From Microbacterium oxydans (lineage in GTDB: Bacteria > Actinomycetota > Actinomycetes > Actinomycetales > Microbacteriaceae), in the NCBI RefSeq assembly GCF_900095745.1, contig NZ_FMIR01000005.1:20978-84977 (forward strand): a DNA stretch of 64,000 nucleotides, given 5' to 3'. The notes beneath the pieces are model-generated. The model did no database searches. It worked only from the letters and a program-made list of their open reading frames with translations, and was not told the DNA's origin. How positions within the stretch are numbered: the stretch's first letter is position 1; each line of letters starts with the position of its first letter. Made by a program: the position numbers and the translations under genes. Shown here piece by piece: positions 7,121 through 14,770 of this stretch.

Positions 7121-8466
7121 CAGGCGTCCTTCGCGATCGGACCGGCCACATCGATCTCCCCGTTGCGGCGGGTCTTCGCCCACCCGTTCCGCCCTCGGAC
7201 GATCCGGTAGAGCGCGCGGGCACCCGTCAGATAGACGTAGTAGTCGTACACCCACATCCCGAAGCCCCAGAGGATGCCCGTCCAGAATCCGGCATCGGGC
7301 TCGCTGTACCGACGGTAGAGCGGCCCCCAGATGAAGAAGGGGCCGATGCCGAAGAGAAGGAAGAGGATGGCGAGGACGGGCAGGAGGCTCCAGGGGAGGG
7401 CGAATGCCCCGGAGGCCACCCCCACGATCGCTCCGACGACCAGGGTCACAGCGGCGAGGCTGGCCACCACCTGGAAGACCGGCAGGAGCAGGTAGTAGCA
7501 GATCTCGAGAATGCCGGCGTTCGTGAGCATCGGAGAGCGCACGATCTCGGGGATGTAGCGGATGCACTGCATGTTTCCCTGCGCCCAGCGTGTGCGTTGG
7601 ACCGTGAACCGTCGGAAATCGTGCAGCGCCTCCTGGGCGACGTAGGTGTCGTGCAGGTGTCGGTTCTTATGCCCGGCCAGCAGCACGTGGATGCCCAGCT
7701 CGTAGTCCTCCAGAAGCGAACCGTGCCACGGCCTGTCGGACCTCGCGGCGATGTCATCCAGAACCGAGAGGCGCGTGAACTGGCCGTTGCCGCCGAGGCC
7801 CACGGTCTCGGTCCATCCGCGGAGGGACTGGATCGCGGCGATCGGCCCGCGGAACTCGAGGTCCTGCATCCGGATGAGGAATCGCCCGAACGTGTTCCGG
7901 GCCCATCCCGCTCCCGGGACGGGTTGCCGGTCATCGCGGTTCTTCATGTAGACCGTGACCTGCGCCGCCCCGACTTCGGGATCTCCGAACGCGTGGGGTG
8001 AGGCGGCCTTGCGGAGGATGTTCTCGGCCACCTCGCCATCGGCATCGACGACGCACACGACGACGCGCGAACGGTCGGTGTCGGCGGGAAGGAACGCGTT
8101 CAGTTCGAAGTACGCGGCATTGAGCGCATCCCCTTTGCCGGTCCTCGCCTCGGGGCGCCGGCGCTGGACGAGATGCACGAAGGCGTCCGCCTCGGCGGCC
8201 GACTGGACGATCGACGCGGTGCGGTCGTCGCTGTCGTCGTCGATCACCCAGACGTGTGCCTCCGGCACCGTGGAGCGGAGCATCCGGATGGTTCGCGAGA
8301 TGACGACCTCCTCATCTCGGCACGGCACGAAGATGTGCCATGCGAAGGCATCCACGCGACCATCGGGGTCCGGCGTGCGGCGCACGAAGGGAACGATGAT
8401 CATGAAGACGTAGACGAGGAACGTCAGCGTGACGATGAACGAAATGGCGCTAGCGGCGACGAGCAT
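7120..8466 (-). CDS. Membrane processive glycosyltransferase (GT2, BcsA/NodC-like)
   Basis: 448 residues. An N-terminal TM helix, a GT-A catalytic domain and three or four C-terminal TM helices. Catalytic signatures in order: DDDSDD (76-81, nucleotide binding), DADGE (141-145, metal DxD), LLEDYELG (acceptor/catalytic base region) and QRTRWAQG (the Q/RxxRW product-binding motif). These mark a processive beta-glycan synthase such as cellulose, chitin or hyaluronan synthase, or an XrtG-associated GT2. The ATG at 8466 has GAGGT in front. With wecB upstream supplying UDP-ManNAc, the product may be an amino-sugar polymer, which is inference. Confidence 0.85.
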   Translation of the reverse strand: MLVAASAISFIVTLTFLVYVFMIIVPFVRRTPDPDGRVDAFAWHIFVPCRDEEVVISRTIRMLRSTVPEAHVWVIDDDSDDRTASIVQSAAEADAFVHLVQRRRPEARTGKGDALNAAYFELNAFLPADTDRSRVVVCVVDADGEVAENILRKAASPHAFGDPEVGAAQVTVYMKNRDDRQPVPGAGWARNTFGRFLIRMQDLEFRGPIAAIQSLRGWTETVGLGGNGQFTRLSVLDDIAARSDRPWHGSLLEDYELGIHVLLAGHKNRHLHDTYVAQEALHDFRRFTVQRTRWAQGNMQCIRYIPEIVRSPMLTNAGILEICYYLLLPVFQVVASLAAVTLVVGAIVGVASGAFALPWSLLPVLAILFLLFGIGPFFIWGPLYRRYSEPDAGFWTGILWGFGMWVYDYYVYLTGARALYRIVRGRNGWAKTRRNGEIDVAGPIAKDA

Positions 8467-8502
8467 CGCGACCTCGAACAGCGGCGGACAGCCGAGGACG
8501 CA

Positions 8503-9654
8503 TCATGCGCTCTCGTCGCGGGCGGCGGCGACGGCGGATCGGATGTGCTCCGCGATGCGCTCCGTGGCATGGCCGTCGCCGAACGGCGACGGCAGGGCAT
8601 CGAGGTCGGCGAGAGTGCGGGTCACCGTCGAGAGCAGGGCGGCTGTCTCTCGCGCCAGCATCTGCGGGGAGACCAACTGGGTGAAGGAGCCCAGCGCCTC
8701 GGGCCGTTCGGTCGAGTCGCGGACGACGAGGACCGGTCGTCCGAGCACCGTCGCCTCCTCCTGGATGCCGCCCGAGTCGGAGACCAGCACCGCCGCGTGC
8801 GACGCGAGAGCGAGGAACCGTTCGTAGGTGTACGGTTCCTCGGCGATCAGCGCATCGAGCAGGTGGTCGGCATCCAGCGCGGACAGCATGGCCCGGGTCC
8901 GCGGGTGCACGGGGAACACGACCGGCCACCCCGACGCGGCGATCTCGTTGAAGGCGTGCAGCGTGGCGAGGAGGTTGTCCGGGGAATCGACGTTCTCCTG
9001 CCGATGCAGCGTGGCGAGCACATACACGTCGGGCTCGAGGCCGAGACGCTCCAGCTCGGCGACGTCGGATCCGGCGGCGGCACGCTGTGTCCGGACGGCT
9101 TCGACCACCGGGTTCCCGGTGACGAGGATGCGCTCCTCGTCGATGCCCTCCGCGAGCAGGTTGGCGCGGTTCGCCGGGGTCGCCGCGAACAGGTCGTCGG
9201 CGATGTGGTCGACCATGATCCGGTTGTGCTCTTCGGGCATCCGGCGATCATTGGCGCGGAGCCCTGCTTCGACGTGACCGAGCCGCACACCCGAGGCGTT
9301 GGCGGCGAGCGCGGCTGCGATCGTCGCGTTCGTGTCTCCCTGCACGACGACGTAGCTCGGCTCGACCTCGGCGATGGTCTGCGCGATCTGCTCGGCTCCC
9401 CGCCCGATCTGCGCGGCCCGCGGGAGTCCGCCGACACGGAGCTGGCGGTGCACCCGCGTGATTCCGCAGGACTTCAGGAACACCGCCGACATGTCACGGT
9501 CGTAGTGCTGGCCGGTGTGGACGACATAGGCGGCCTCGCCCAGGCTGCGCACCAGCGGGGCGAGCTTGACGATCTCGGGGCGGGTGCCGAAGACGATCAT
9601 CACCGACGAGCGCGGTAGTTCGACGCCTGCGGACGGTGCGGAGCACTTGTTCAT
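8503..9654 (-). CDS. wecB: UDP-N-acetylglucosamine 2-epimerase (non-hydrolysing)
   Basis: 383 residues, full length for the family. It interconverts UDP-GlcNAc and UDP-ManNAc in the cytoplasm. Signatures: FGTRPEIVKLAPL near the N-terminus, VQGDTN, GHVEAGLR, RMPEEHNR, TLHRQEN and SDSGGIQEEA. It is the first gene of a three-gene run with the GT2 synthase and the exosortase-like protein, so UDP-ManNAc is probably made here for a surface polymer. The ATG at 9654 has GAGGT 4 nt upstream, next to a strong hairpin (9665-9696) that could affect initiation. Confidence 0.92.
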   Translation of the reverse strand: MNKCSAPSAGVELPRSSVMIVFGTRPEIVKLAPLVRSLGEAAYVVHTGQHYDRDMSAVFLKSCGITRVHRQLRVGGLPRAAQIGRGAEQIAQTIAEVEPSYVVVQGDTNATIAAALAANASGVRLGHVEAGLRANDRRMPEEHNRIMVDHIADDLFAATPANRANLLAEGIDEERILVTGNPVVEAVRTQRAAAGSDVAELERLGLEPDVYVLATLHRQENVDSPDNLLATLHAFNEIAASGWPVVFPVHPRTRAMLSALDADHLLDALIAEEPYTYERFLALASHAAVLVSDSGGIQEEATVLGRPVLVVRDSTERPEALGSFTQLVSPQMLARETAALLSTVTRTLADLDALPSPFGDGHATERIAEHIRSAVAAARDESA

Positions 9655-9664
9655 GGGTACCTCG

Positions 9665-9696
9665 ATCGGCCCCCGGGTGGGTTACCCGTGGCCGAT
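9665..9696 (-). promoter_or_regulatory. Nested hairpin in the wecB leader
   Basis: Outer arms ATCGGCC (9665-9671) and GGCCGAT (9690-9696); inner arms CGGGT (9674-9678) and ACCCG (9684-9688). On the minus strand it ends about 11 nt before the wecB ATG and directly abuts the GAGGT ribosome site. A stable stem here could lower or switch wecB translation. It could also be part of the divergent promoter region shared with the SGNH gene. Confidence 0.45.
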
Positions 9697-9827
9697 GTGA
9701 TGAGTGGTGAGCGGTGGTCCGGACGACGGTACCTTTCCTCCACGGCATCCCTCGATCGAATCCGTTTTCACATATCGACGTTCCGGCATACATCGGCCGA
9801 ATCGCCCCGGCCGATAAGCTCGGAGCC

Positions 9828-10565
9828 GTGTCGAACGCCGCATCCTCCGCTCCCGCATCCGCCGCCTCCGACCTCGGCCGCCTCGCCGCCGCGCTGGCCG
9901 ATCCGATTCCGCTGAACTGGATCATCACGGGCGACTCGATCACGCACGGCCTGGTGCACACGCACGGTGGGCGCAGCTACCCGGAGCACCTGCACGAGCT
10001 GATCCGCGGCGAGCTGGGACGCGTGCGGGACGTCGTGCTGAACACGGCGATCAGCGGCAACCGCATCGTCGACCTCCTCGACGACTGGGACCGCCGCGTC
10101 GCATCCTGGCAGCCGGATGTGGTCACCCTCATGATCGGCACGAACGATGCTTCCGACGGCGGCCCGCGCGAGGTGATCTCGGCGGCGGACTACGCCGGAT
10201 CGCTGCGGGACTTCGTGACGCGGGTGCGCGCGCTCGGGGCGATCCCCGTGCTGCAGACCCCGCCGGCGATCGACACCCGCAACGCCCCGGAGCGCGCGCG
10301 GATCGGCGAGTTCGCCCAGGCGGTGCGCGAAGTCGCCGCGAGCGAAGACGTGATCCTCGTCGACCAGTTCGCGCGCTTCGCCGAGCTCGGCGCCGGCGGA
10401 GTCCCCTGGGGACTCATGAACGACCCGTTCCACCCGAGCGCCACCGGCCACGCCGCCCTGGCCCTCGAGCTCGCGAACGTGCTCGGCCTGCGCCCCGACG
10501 GGCCTCGGGCGCGCACGCACGCCCTCCTCGAAGGCCTCGTCGCCACCGCGCGCGTCAACGGCTGA
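9828..10565 (+). CDS. SGNH/GDSL hydrolase
   Basis: About 245 residues from the GTG at 9828; an in-frame ATG at 9714 is an alternative, but the extra 38 residues do not look like protein of this family. It has the SGNH blocks: GDSITHG (nucleophile Ser37), SGNR (Gly/oxyanion loop), GTNDASD (Asn) and DPFHPSATGH (catalytic Asp and His). There is no signal peptide, so it is a cytoplasmic esterase or lipase-like enzyme, possibly acting on acetylated sugars. The substrate is not evident from its neighbours. Confidence 0.8.
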   Translation: MSNAASSAPASAASDLGRLAAALADPIPLNWIITGDSITHGLVHTHGGRSYPEHLHELIRGELGRVRDVVLNTAISGNRIVDLLDDWDRRVASWQPDVVTLMIGTNDASDGGPREVISAADYAGSLRDFVTRVRALGAIPVLQTPPAIDTRNAPERARIGEFAQAVREVAASEDVILVDQFARFAELGAGGVPWGLMNDPFHPSATGHAALALELANVLGLRPDGPRARTHALLEGLVATARVNG

Positions 10566-10669
10566 ACAGCCCGGCCGACGGGTCGCCCTTCCGGGGTGAA
10601 AGCACTCTGGACGCTGGCCGCGGTGCGCCGCTAGGTTGAGCGCATTCGCAGTCGTCGAGAGGTGGGGGC

Positions 10670-11410
10670 ATGTCTCACGTGGTGGCAACCGGGGCCGGCA
10701 AGGCCATGATGGAGCGTCGGAACGATCCGACGCACGACTACATCCTCGAGCTGACCGGCAAGGAGCGACCCCGGGTCCTCTTCGTCGGGACGGCGACCGG
10801 CGATGACGCCGCGTACATCCTGAGCTTCTACTCCACCTATGACTCGGACCGGTGCGCGCCGCACCATCTGCCGCTGTTCCATCGGGCGGTGGACGACCTC
10901 GCGGGCTTCGTGAAGGGCTTCGACGTGATCCACGTCGGCGGCGGCAACACCGCGAACATGCTCGACGTGTGGAAGCGGCAGGGTCTCGACGAGATCATGC
11001 GCGAGATGTGGGAGGACCCCGACTCGAACGTCGTGTTCACCGGAGGCAGCGCCGGCGGCATCTGCTGGTTCGAGGGCGGCACGACCGACAGCTACGGCCC
11101 GACCCTGCAGGTGCTGCCCGAGGGGCTCGGTTTCCTGCACGGCAGCTTCTGCCCGCACTACGACGCCGAGGATCAGCGGCGTCCGCTCTTCCACGCCTCG
11201 CTGCTGAGCGGCGAGCTCTCGACCGGATACGCGGTGGGCAACCTGCAGTCGCTGCACTTCGAGAACTCCGAGTTCGTCACCGCGATCAGCCCCGTCGAAG
11301 ACGCCCTGGCGCTCCGGGTCGAGGCGATCGACGGCAAGATCGTCGAGACGCAGCTGTCGACGAAGGTACTCACGGGGAACGCCCCGATCGCGAAGGGGCC
11401 GTCGTCATGA
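10670..11410 (+). CDS. Peptidase S51 family (dipeptidase E-like)
   Basis: 246 residues. The nucleophile elbow is FTGGSAGGICW (Ser127), preceded by HVGGGNTANML; FCPHYD (His163) supplies the likely histidine. This is the alpha-aspartyl dipeptidase/cyanophycinase fold (S51). PepE enzymes cleave Asp-X dipeptides in the cytoplasm. It is followed with an ATGA overlap by a Dcu-type carrier for aspartate and C4-dicarboxylates, then by an amino acid exporter. The gene order itself therefore suggests handling of Asp-containing peptides. The ATG at 10670 has GAGAGGTGGGG in front. Confidence 0.82.
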   Translation: MSHVVATGAGKAMMERRNDPTHDYILELTGKERPRVLFVGTATGDDAAYILSFYSTYDSDRCAPHHLPLFHRAVDDLAGFVKGFDVIHVGGGNTANMLDVWKRQGLDEIMREMWEDPDSNVVFTGGSAGGICWFEGGTTDSYGPTLQVLPEGLGFLHGSFCPHYDAEDQRRPLFHASLLSGELSTGYAVGNLQSLHFENSEFVTAISPVEDALALRVEAIDGKIVETQLSTKVLTGNAPIAKGPSS

Positions 11411-12762
11411 ACGACAACGTGTGGATCCTCATCGCGCAGCTGATCGTCGTCATCGGCGCGATCTACATGGGCACCCGCACGAGCGGGATCGGCCTCGGTG
11501 TCTGGGGCCTGGTCGGCGTGGCCGTGCTCATCTTCGTGTTCGGCGAAGCGCCGGGCAATGCCCCGGTCGACGCGGTCTTCATCGTCATCACGGTCATCAC
11601 CGCGGCATCCACCATGCAAGCGGCCGGCGGCATCGACTGGATGGTGTCGGTCGCGGCGAAGGTGATCAGACGCAAGCCGAAATCGGTCGTGTTCCTCGCC
11701 CCGGCGATGTCGTTCCTCTTCACGGTCGGTGCGGGTACGGGGAACATCTTCTACCCGCTGCTGCCCGTGATCTACGACGTCTCGTACCAGCAGAAGATCC
11801 GCCCCGAGCGCGCCCTGTCGGTCTCGGCCGTCGCCTCGCAGGTCGGCATCCTCTGCTCGCCCGTCTCGGCCGCGACCGCCTCGATGGTCGTGCTGCTCGC
11901 GCCGCAGGGCGTCGACCTCGGCCAGCTGCTGCTGATCATGTGGCCGGCATCGATCGCCGGACTCTTCGTCGCGGCGCTCGTCATGATGCGGCACGGCAAG
12001 GACCTGGAGGACGACCCGGAGTTCCAGCGCCGTCTGAAGGAGGGGCAGATCAAGCCGCCGCAGACCGACGCGCACGAGAACAAGCTGCCGAAGACCGCCG
12101 TGCTCTCGGCCACGCTCTTCCTCATCGGCGTCGGGGTGATCGTGTTCTTCGGCCTGTTCGAAGGACTGCGCCCCGTGATCGGCACCGACGACGCCGGCGA
12201 CCCGGTGCGCCTCAGCGTCACGGTCATCATCGAGGTCACGATGGGCATCATCGCCGCCCTAATCTTCGTCTTCTGCAAGGTCAAGGCCGCCGACGTCCCC
12301 AAGCAGCCCACCTTCCCCGCCGGCATCGTCGGTGCGATCGCCCTCTTCGGTATCGCGTGGCTCGCCAACACCTTCGTCGCGGCGAACCAGACGCTCATCG
12401 TCGACGGGCTCGGATCGGTCGTCTCCGGATCGTCGGCGTTCCTCGGGGCGCTGCTCTTCGCGATGGCGCTGTTCGCGGTCGCGATGCTCACCACCAGCCA
12501 GTCGAGTGCAACCAACGCGATCGTCCCGATCGGCATCACGATCGGGCTGCCGGCGCCGCTGCTGGTGGGACTGTGGCCGGCGACCATGGGCATCTACACC
12601 CTGCCCGCCAACGGCAGCCAGGTCGCCACCGTCGCCTTCGACCAGACCGGCACGACGAAGATGGGCAAGTACGTCTTCGACCACTCGTTCCAGCTGCCGA
12701 ACCTCATCTACGTGGGCGTCGCCATCGTCGTCGGGGTGGGTCTCTCGTTCCTGATCAGCTGA
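11407..12762 (+). CDS. Anaerobic C4-dicarboxylate transporter (DcuA/DcuB family)
   Basis: 451 residues with about 11-12 TM helices. Typical stretches are ITAASTMQAAGGIDWMV, PAMSFLFTVGAGTGNIFYPL, SQVGILCSPVSAATASMV and, near the end, TLPANGSQVATVAFDQTGTT. Members exchange fumarate, succinate, malate or aspartate. In aerobic actinobacteria the more likely job is aspartate or dicarboxylate uptake. It overlaps the S51 peptidase stop by ATGA and is followed 1 nt later by the ThrE exporter, so the three form one operon. The gene's GC content is like its surroundings. Confidence 0.88.
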   Translation: MNDNVWILIAQLIVVIGAIYMGTRTSGIGLGVWGLVGVAVLIFVFGEAPGNAPVDAVFIVITVITAASTMQAAGGIDWMVSVAAKVIRRKPKSVVFLAPAMSFLFTVGAGTGNIFYPLLPVIYDVSYQQKIRPERALSVSAVASQVGILCSPVSAATASMVVLLAPQGVDLGQLLLIMWPASIAGLFVAALVMMRHGKDLEDDPEFQRRLKEGQIKPPQTDAHENKLPKTAVLSATLFLIGVGVIVFFGLFEGLRPVIGTDDAGDPVRLSVTVIIEVTMGIIAALIFVFCKVKAADVPKQPTFPAGIVGAIALFGIAWLANTFVAANQTLIVDGLGSVVSGSSAFLGALLFAMALFAVAMLTTSQSSATNAIVPIGITIGLPAPLLVGLWPATMGIYTLPANGSQVATVAFDQTGTTKMGKYVFDHSFQLPNLIYVGVAIVVGVGLSFLIS

Positions 12763-12763
12763 C

Positions 12764-14107
12764 ATGACCGACACCGTCGACCGTTCGGCGCTCCGCCAGT
12801 TCCTGCTCGGGCTCGCGCAGGGGATGAACGCGTCGGCGGAGTCCGTCGACCGCATCCGCGACACGCTCACCGCCGTCGCCCGGGCCTACGGTGGCGACGA
12901 CACCGATTTCGTCGTGCTGCCGACGATCATCCTCGTCGAGACCGGGGAGTCGGATGAGTCCAGGGTCGCCATCCGCTCGGCGACCAACGCCTCGTTCCGG
13001 TTCGATCAGATCGCCGCACTGTACGACCTGATCGGCGAGGCACGGACCGGCGGCGTCCCACCGCTCGACGGCATCCGCCGGCTGAACGAGATCGGGGCGA
13101 TGCGGCCTCGACTCGGCTGGTTCACGCGCACGCTCGGACACGGAGTGCTCACCGCCGGTCTGGCGCTGCTGTTGGCCCCGACCTGGCAGGGCGTGATCGT
13201 CGCGTTCATCCTCGGATTCGGGATCGGACTGCTGAAGCTCGTCCGGTCCCCGACACTGCAGTTGATCCTGCCGATCGCGGCGGCCTTCGTGTGCGCGGGC
13301 GCGGTCTTCCTCCTCGCGGAGGTGATCGAGATCGGCGACCCCATCCGTCTGCTGATCGCGCCGCTGGTGACCTTCCTGCCCGGAGGTGTGCTCACCACGG
13401 CGACCGTCGAACTCGCCGCGGGCCAGATGATCTCGGGGGCCGCGCGTCTCGTCTACGGGTTCGTGCAACTCGCGCTCCTGGCCTTCGGCATCCTCGCCGC
13501 CGGTGCCGTCGTCGGGGTGGAGTCCCGGTCATACGAGCCGCTCCCCGCCTCCTCCTTCCTCCCCTGGTGGGTCGGCTTCCTCGGCGTGCTCGTGTTCGCC
13601 ATCGGCAACTATCTGCACTTCTCCGCCCCCGCCTCGACGTTCGGATGGGTGCTCCTGGCACTCGTGGTCGCGTACGTCGGCCAGTGGGCCGGAACCGAGT
13701 TCATCGACCCCACGATCGGCGGGTTCGTGGGCGCCGTCGCCGTCACCCCGGTCGTGTTCTGGATAGCCGGCTTGCGCCACGGGGCCCCGTCGCAACTCAC
13801 CTTCCTCCCCGCGTTCTGGCTGCTCGTGCCGGGCGCCGCCGGCCTCGTGGGTCTCACCGAGGCGTTCGCCACCGACAACGGGCTCGCCGACTTCACGGCG
13901 GCACTCACCTCGATCATGTCGATCGCCCTCGGCGTGCTGATCGGCACCGCGCTGTACCGGGTCGTGCATCACGGGGCCGAGGAGTTCGTGCAGTTCGCCG
14001 TGGCGCTGCCCGCCGCTCCGGAGGCGGAGAGGGAGCCGACCGTCTGGTCGCGGCTCACCGAACCCTGGCGGCGGCTGGGCCTGAACCGGGCGGATCGCCG
14101 GAGGTAG
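12764..14107 (+). CDS. thrE: Threonine/serine exporter (ThrE family)
   Basis: 447 residues. A cytoplasmic N-terminal part of about 125 residues (ThrE/DUF1212: LGLAQGMNASAESVDRIRDT, TIILVETGES) is followed by about 10 TM helices covering both halves of the family (LLIAPLVTFLPGGVLTTATVELA is characteristic). Corynebacterium ThrE exports Thr and Ser by proton antiport. It starts 1 nt after the Dcu stop. Together with the S51 peptidase and Dcu carrier, this suggests a unit that imports or cleaves small peptides or acids and disposes of surplus amino acids; the combination is inference. Confidence 0.88.
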   Translation: MTDTVDRSALRQFLLGLAQGMNASAESVDRIRDTLTAVARAYGGDDTDFVVLPTIILVETGESDESRVAIRSATNASFRFDQIAALYDLIGEARTGGVPPLDGIRRLNEIGAMRPRLGWFTRTLGHGVLTAGLALLLAPTWQGVIVAFILGFGIGLLKLVRSPTLQLILPIAAAFVCAGAVFLLAEVIEIGDPIRLLIAPLVTFLPGGVLTTATVELAAGQMISGAARLVYGFVQLALLAFGILAAGAVVGVESRSYEPLPASSFLPWWVGFLGVLVFAIGNYLHFSAPASTFGWVLLALVVAYVGQWAGTEFIDPTIGGFVGAVAVTPVVFWIAGLRHGAPSQLTFLPAFWLLVPGAAGLVGLTEAFATDNGLADFTAALTSIMSIALGVLIGTALYRVVHHGAEEFVQFAVALPAAPEAEREPTVWSRLTEPWRRLGLNRADRRR

Positions 14108-14121
14108 GCGATGCGGACCGG

Positions 14122-14673
14122 CTAGCGGGCCACGCCGGCTCGCGTCAGGAGCCGCCGGAGGGCGATCACCACGGACGCGATCGCGAGTTCGCCGACGATC
14201 CGCGCGGCGAGTGTGGCCAGCAGCACCGGCGGGACCAGATGGTCGGGTGAGAAGACCGGGAGCGCGACGAAGAACAGCACGACGCCGACGATCGCGCCGG
14301 CGAGCAGGATGCGGGCCGCGGTCGGCTGCTGCCCGCGCCGCAGGGGCAGCGAGAGATCGAGCGCGAGCCCGGCGATCAGCATGGGCACGGCCGCCAGCGG
14401 CCCGATGGGCGAGACGGCGGAGGTCAGGAGCCCCGTCACGAAGGCCGCGAACGTCGCCATTCCCGGGGTCCGGGTGATCACGCGCGCGAGGAACGGCATC
14501 AGACCGTGGATGCTGGCGACCAGCGCGTACGCCGGAGGCGAGGAGACCGCGAGCACGCTCGTGATCGGCACGAGGGCGACGAAGAGCAGGGACTGGACGG
14601 CGCCGAAGGCTGCGGTCACCAGGAGCGCACTCGTCGGTATTCCCCGGGCTCTCTCCGGCCTCTCCCCATCCAC
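14122..14673 (-). CDS. ECF-transporter S-component-like membrane protein
   Basis: 183 residues from a GTG at 14673, with five or six TM helices. The pattern ASIHGLMPFLARVITRTPGMATFAAFVTGLL and SPIGPLAAVPMLIAGLALDL resembles substrate-specific subunits of energy-coupling-factor importers. No ECF ATPase or T subunit is nearby, so it would share a common module or act alone. It ends 14 nt from the convergent thrE stop, with no clear terminator in between. The ligand cannot be deduced. Confidence 0.6.
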   Translation of the reverse strand: MDGERPERARGIPTSALLVTAAFGAVQSLLFVALVPITSVLAVSSPPAYALVASIHGLMPFLARVITRTPGMATFAAFVTGLLTSAVSPIGPLAAVPMLIAGLALDLSLPLRRGQQPTAARILLAGAIVGVVLFFVALPVFSPDHLVPPVLLATLAARIVGELAIASVVIALRRLLTRAGVAR

Positions 14674-14770
14674 CCCTCGAGCTTAGAGCGGCGCCCGAAT
14701 CCACGGCCCATCCGCGCAGAGATGAACATCTCGGAATATCGTTGGTGTCGGGACCACTCGGGGAGGAACG

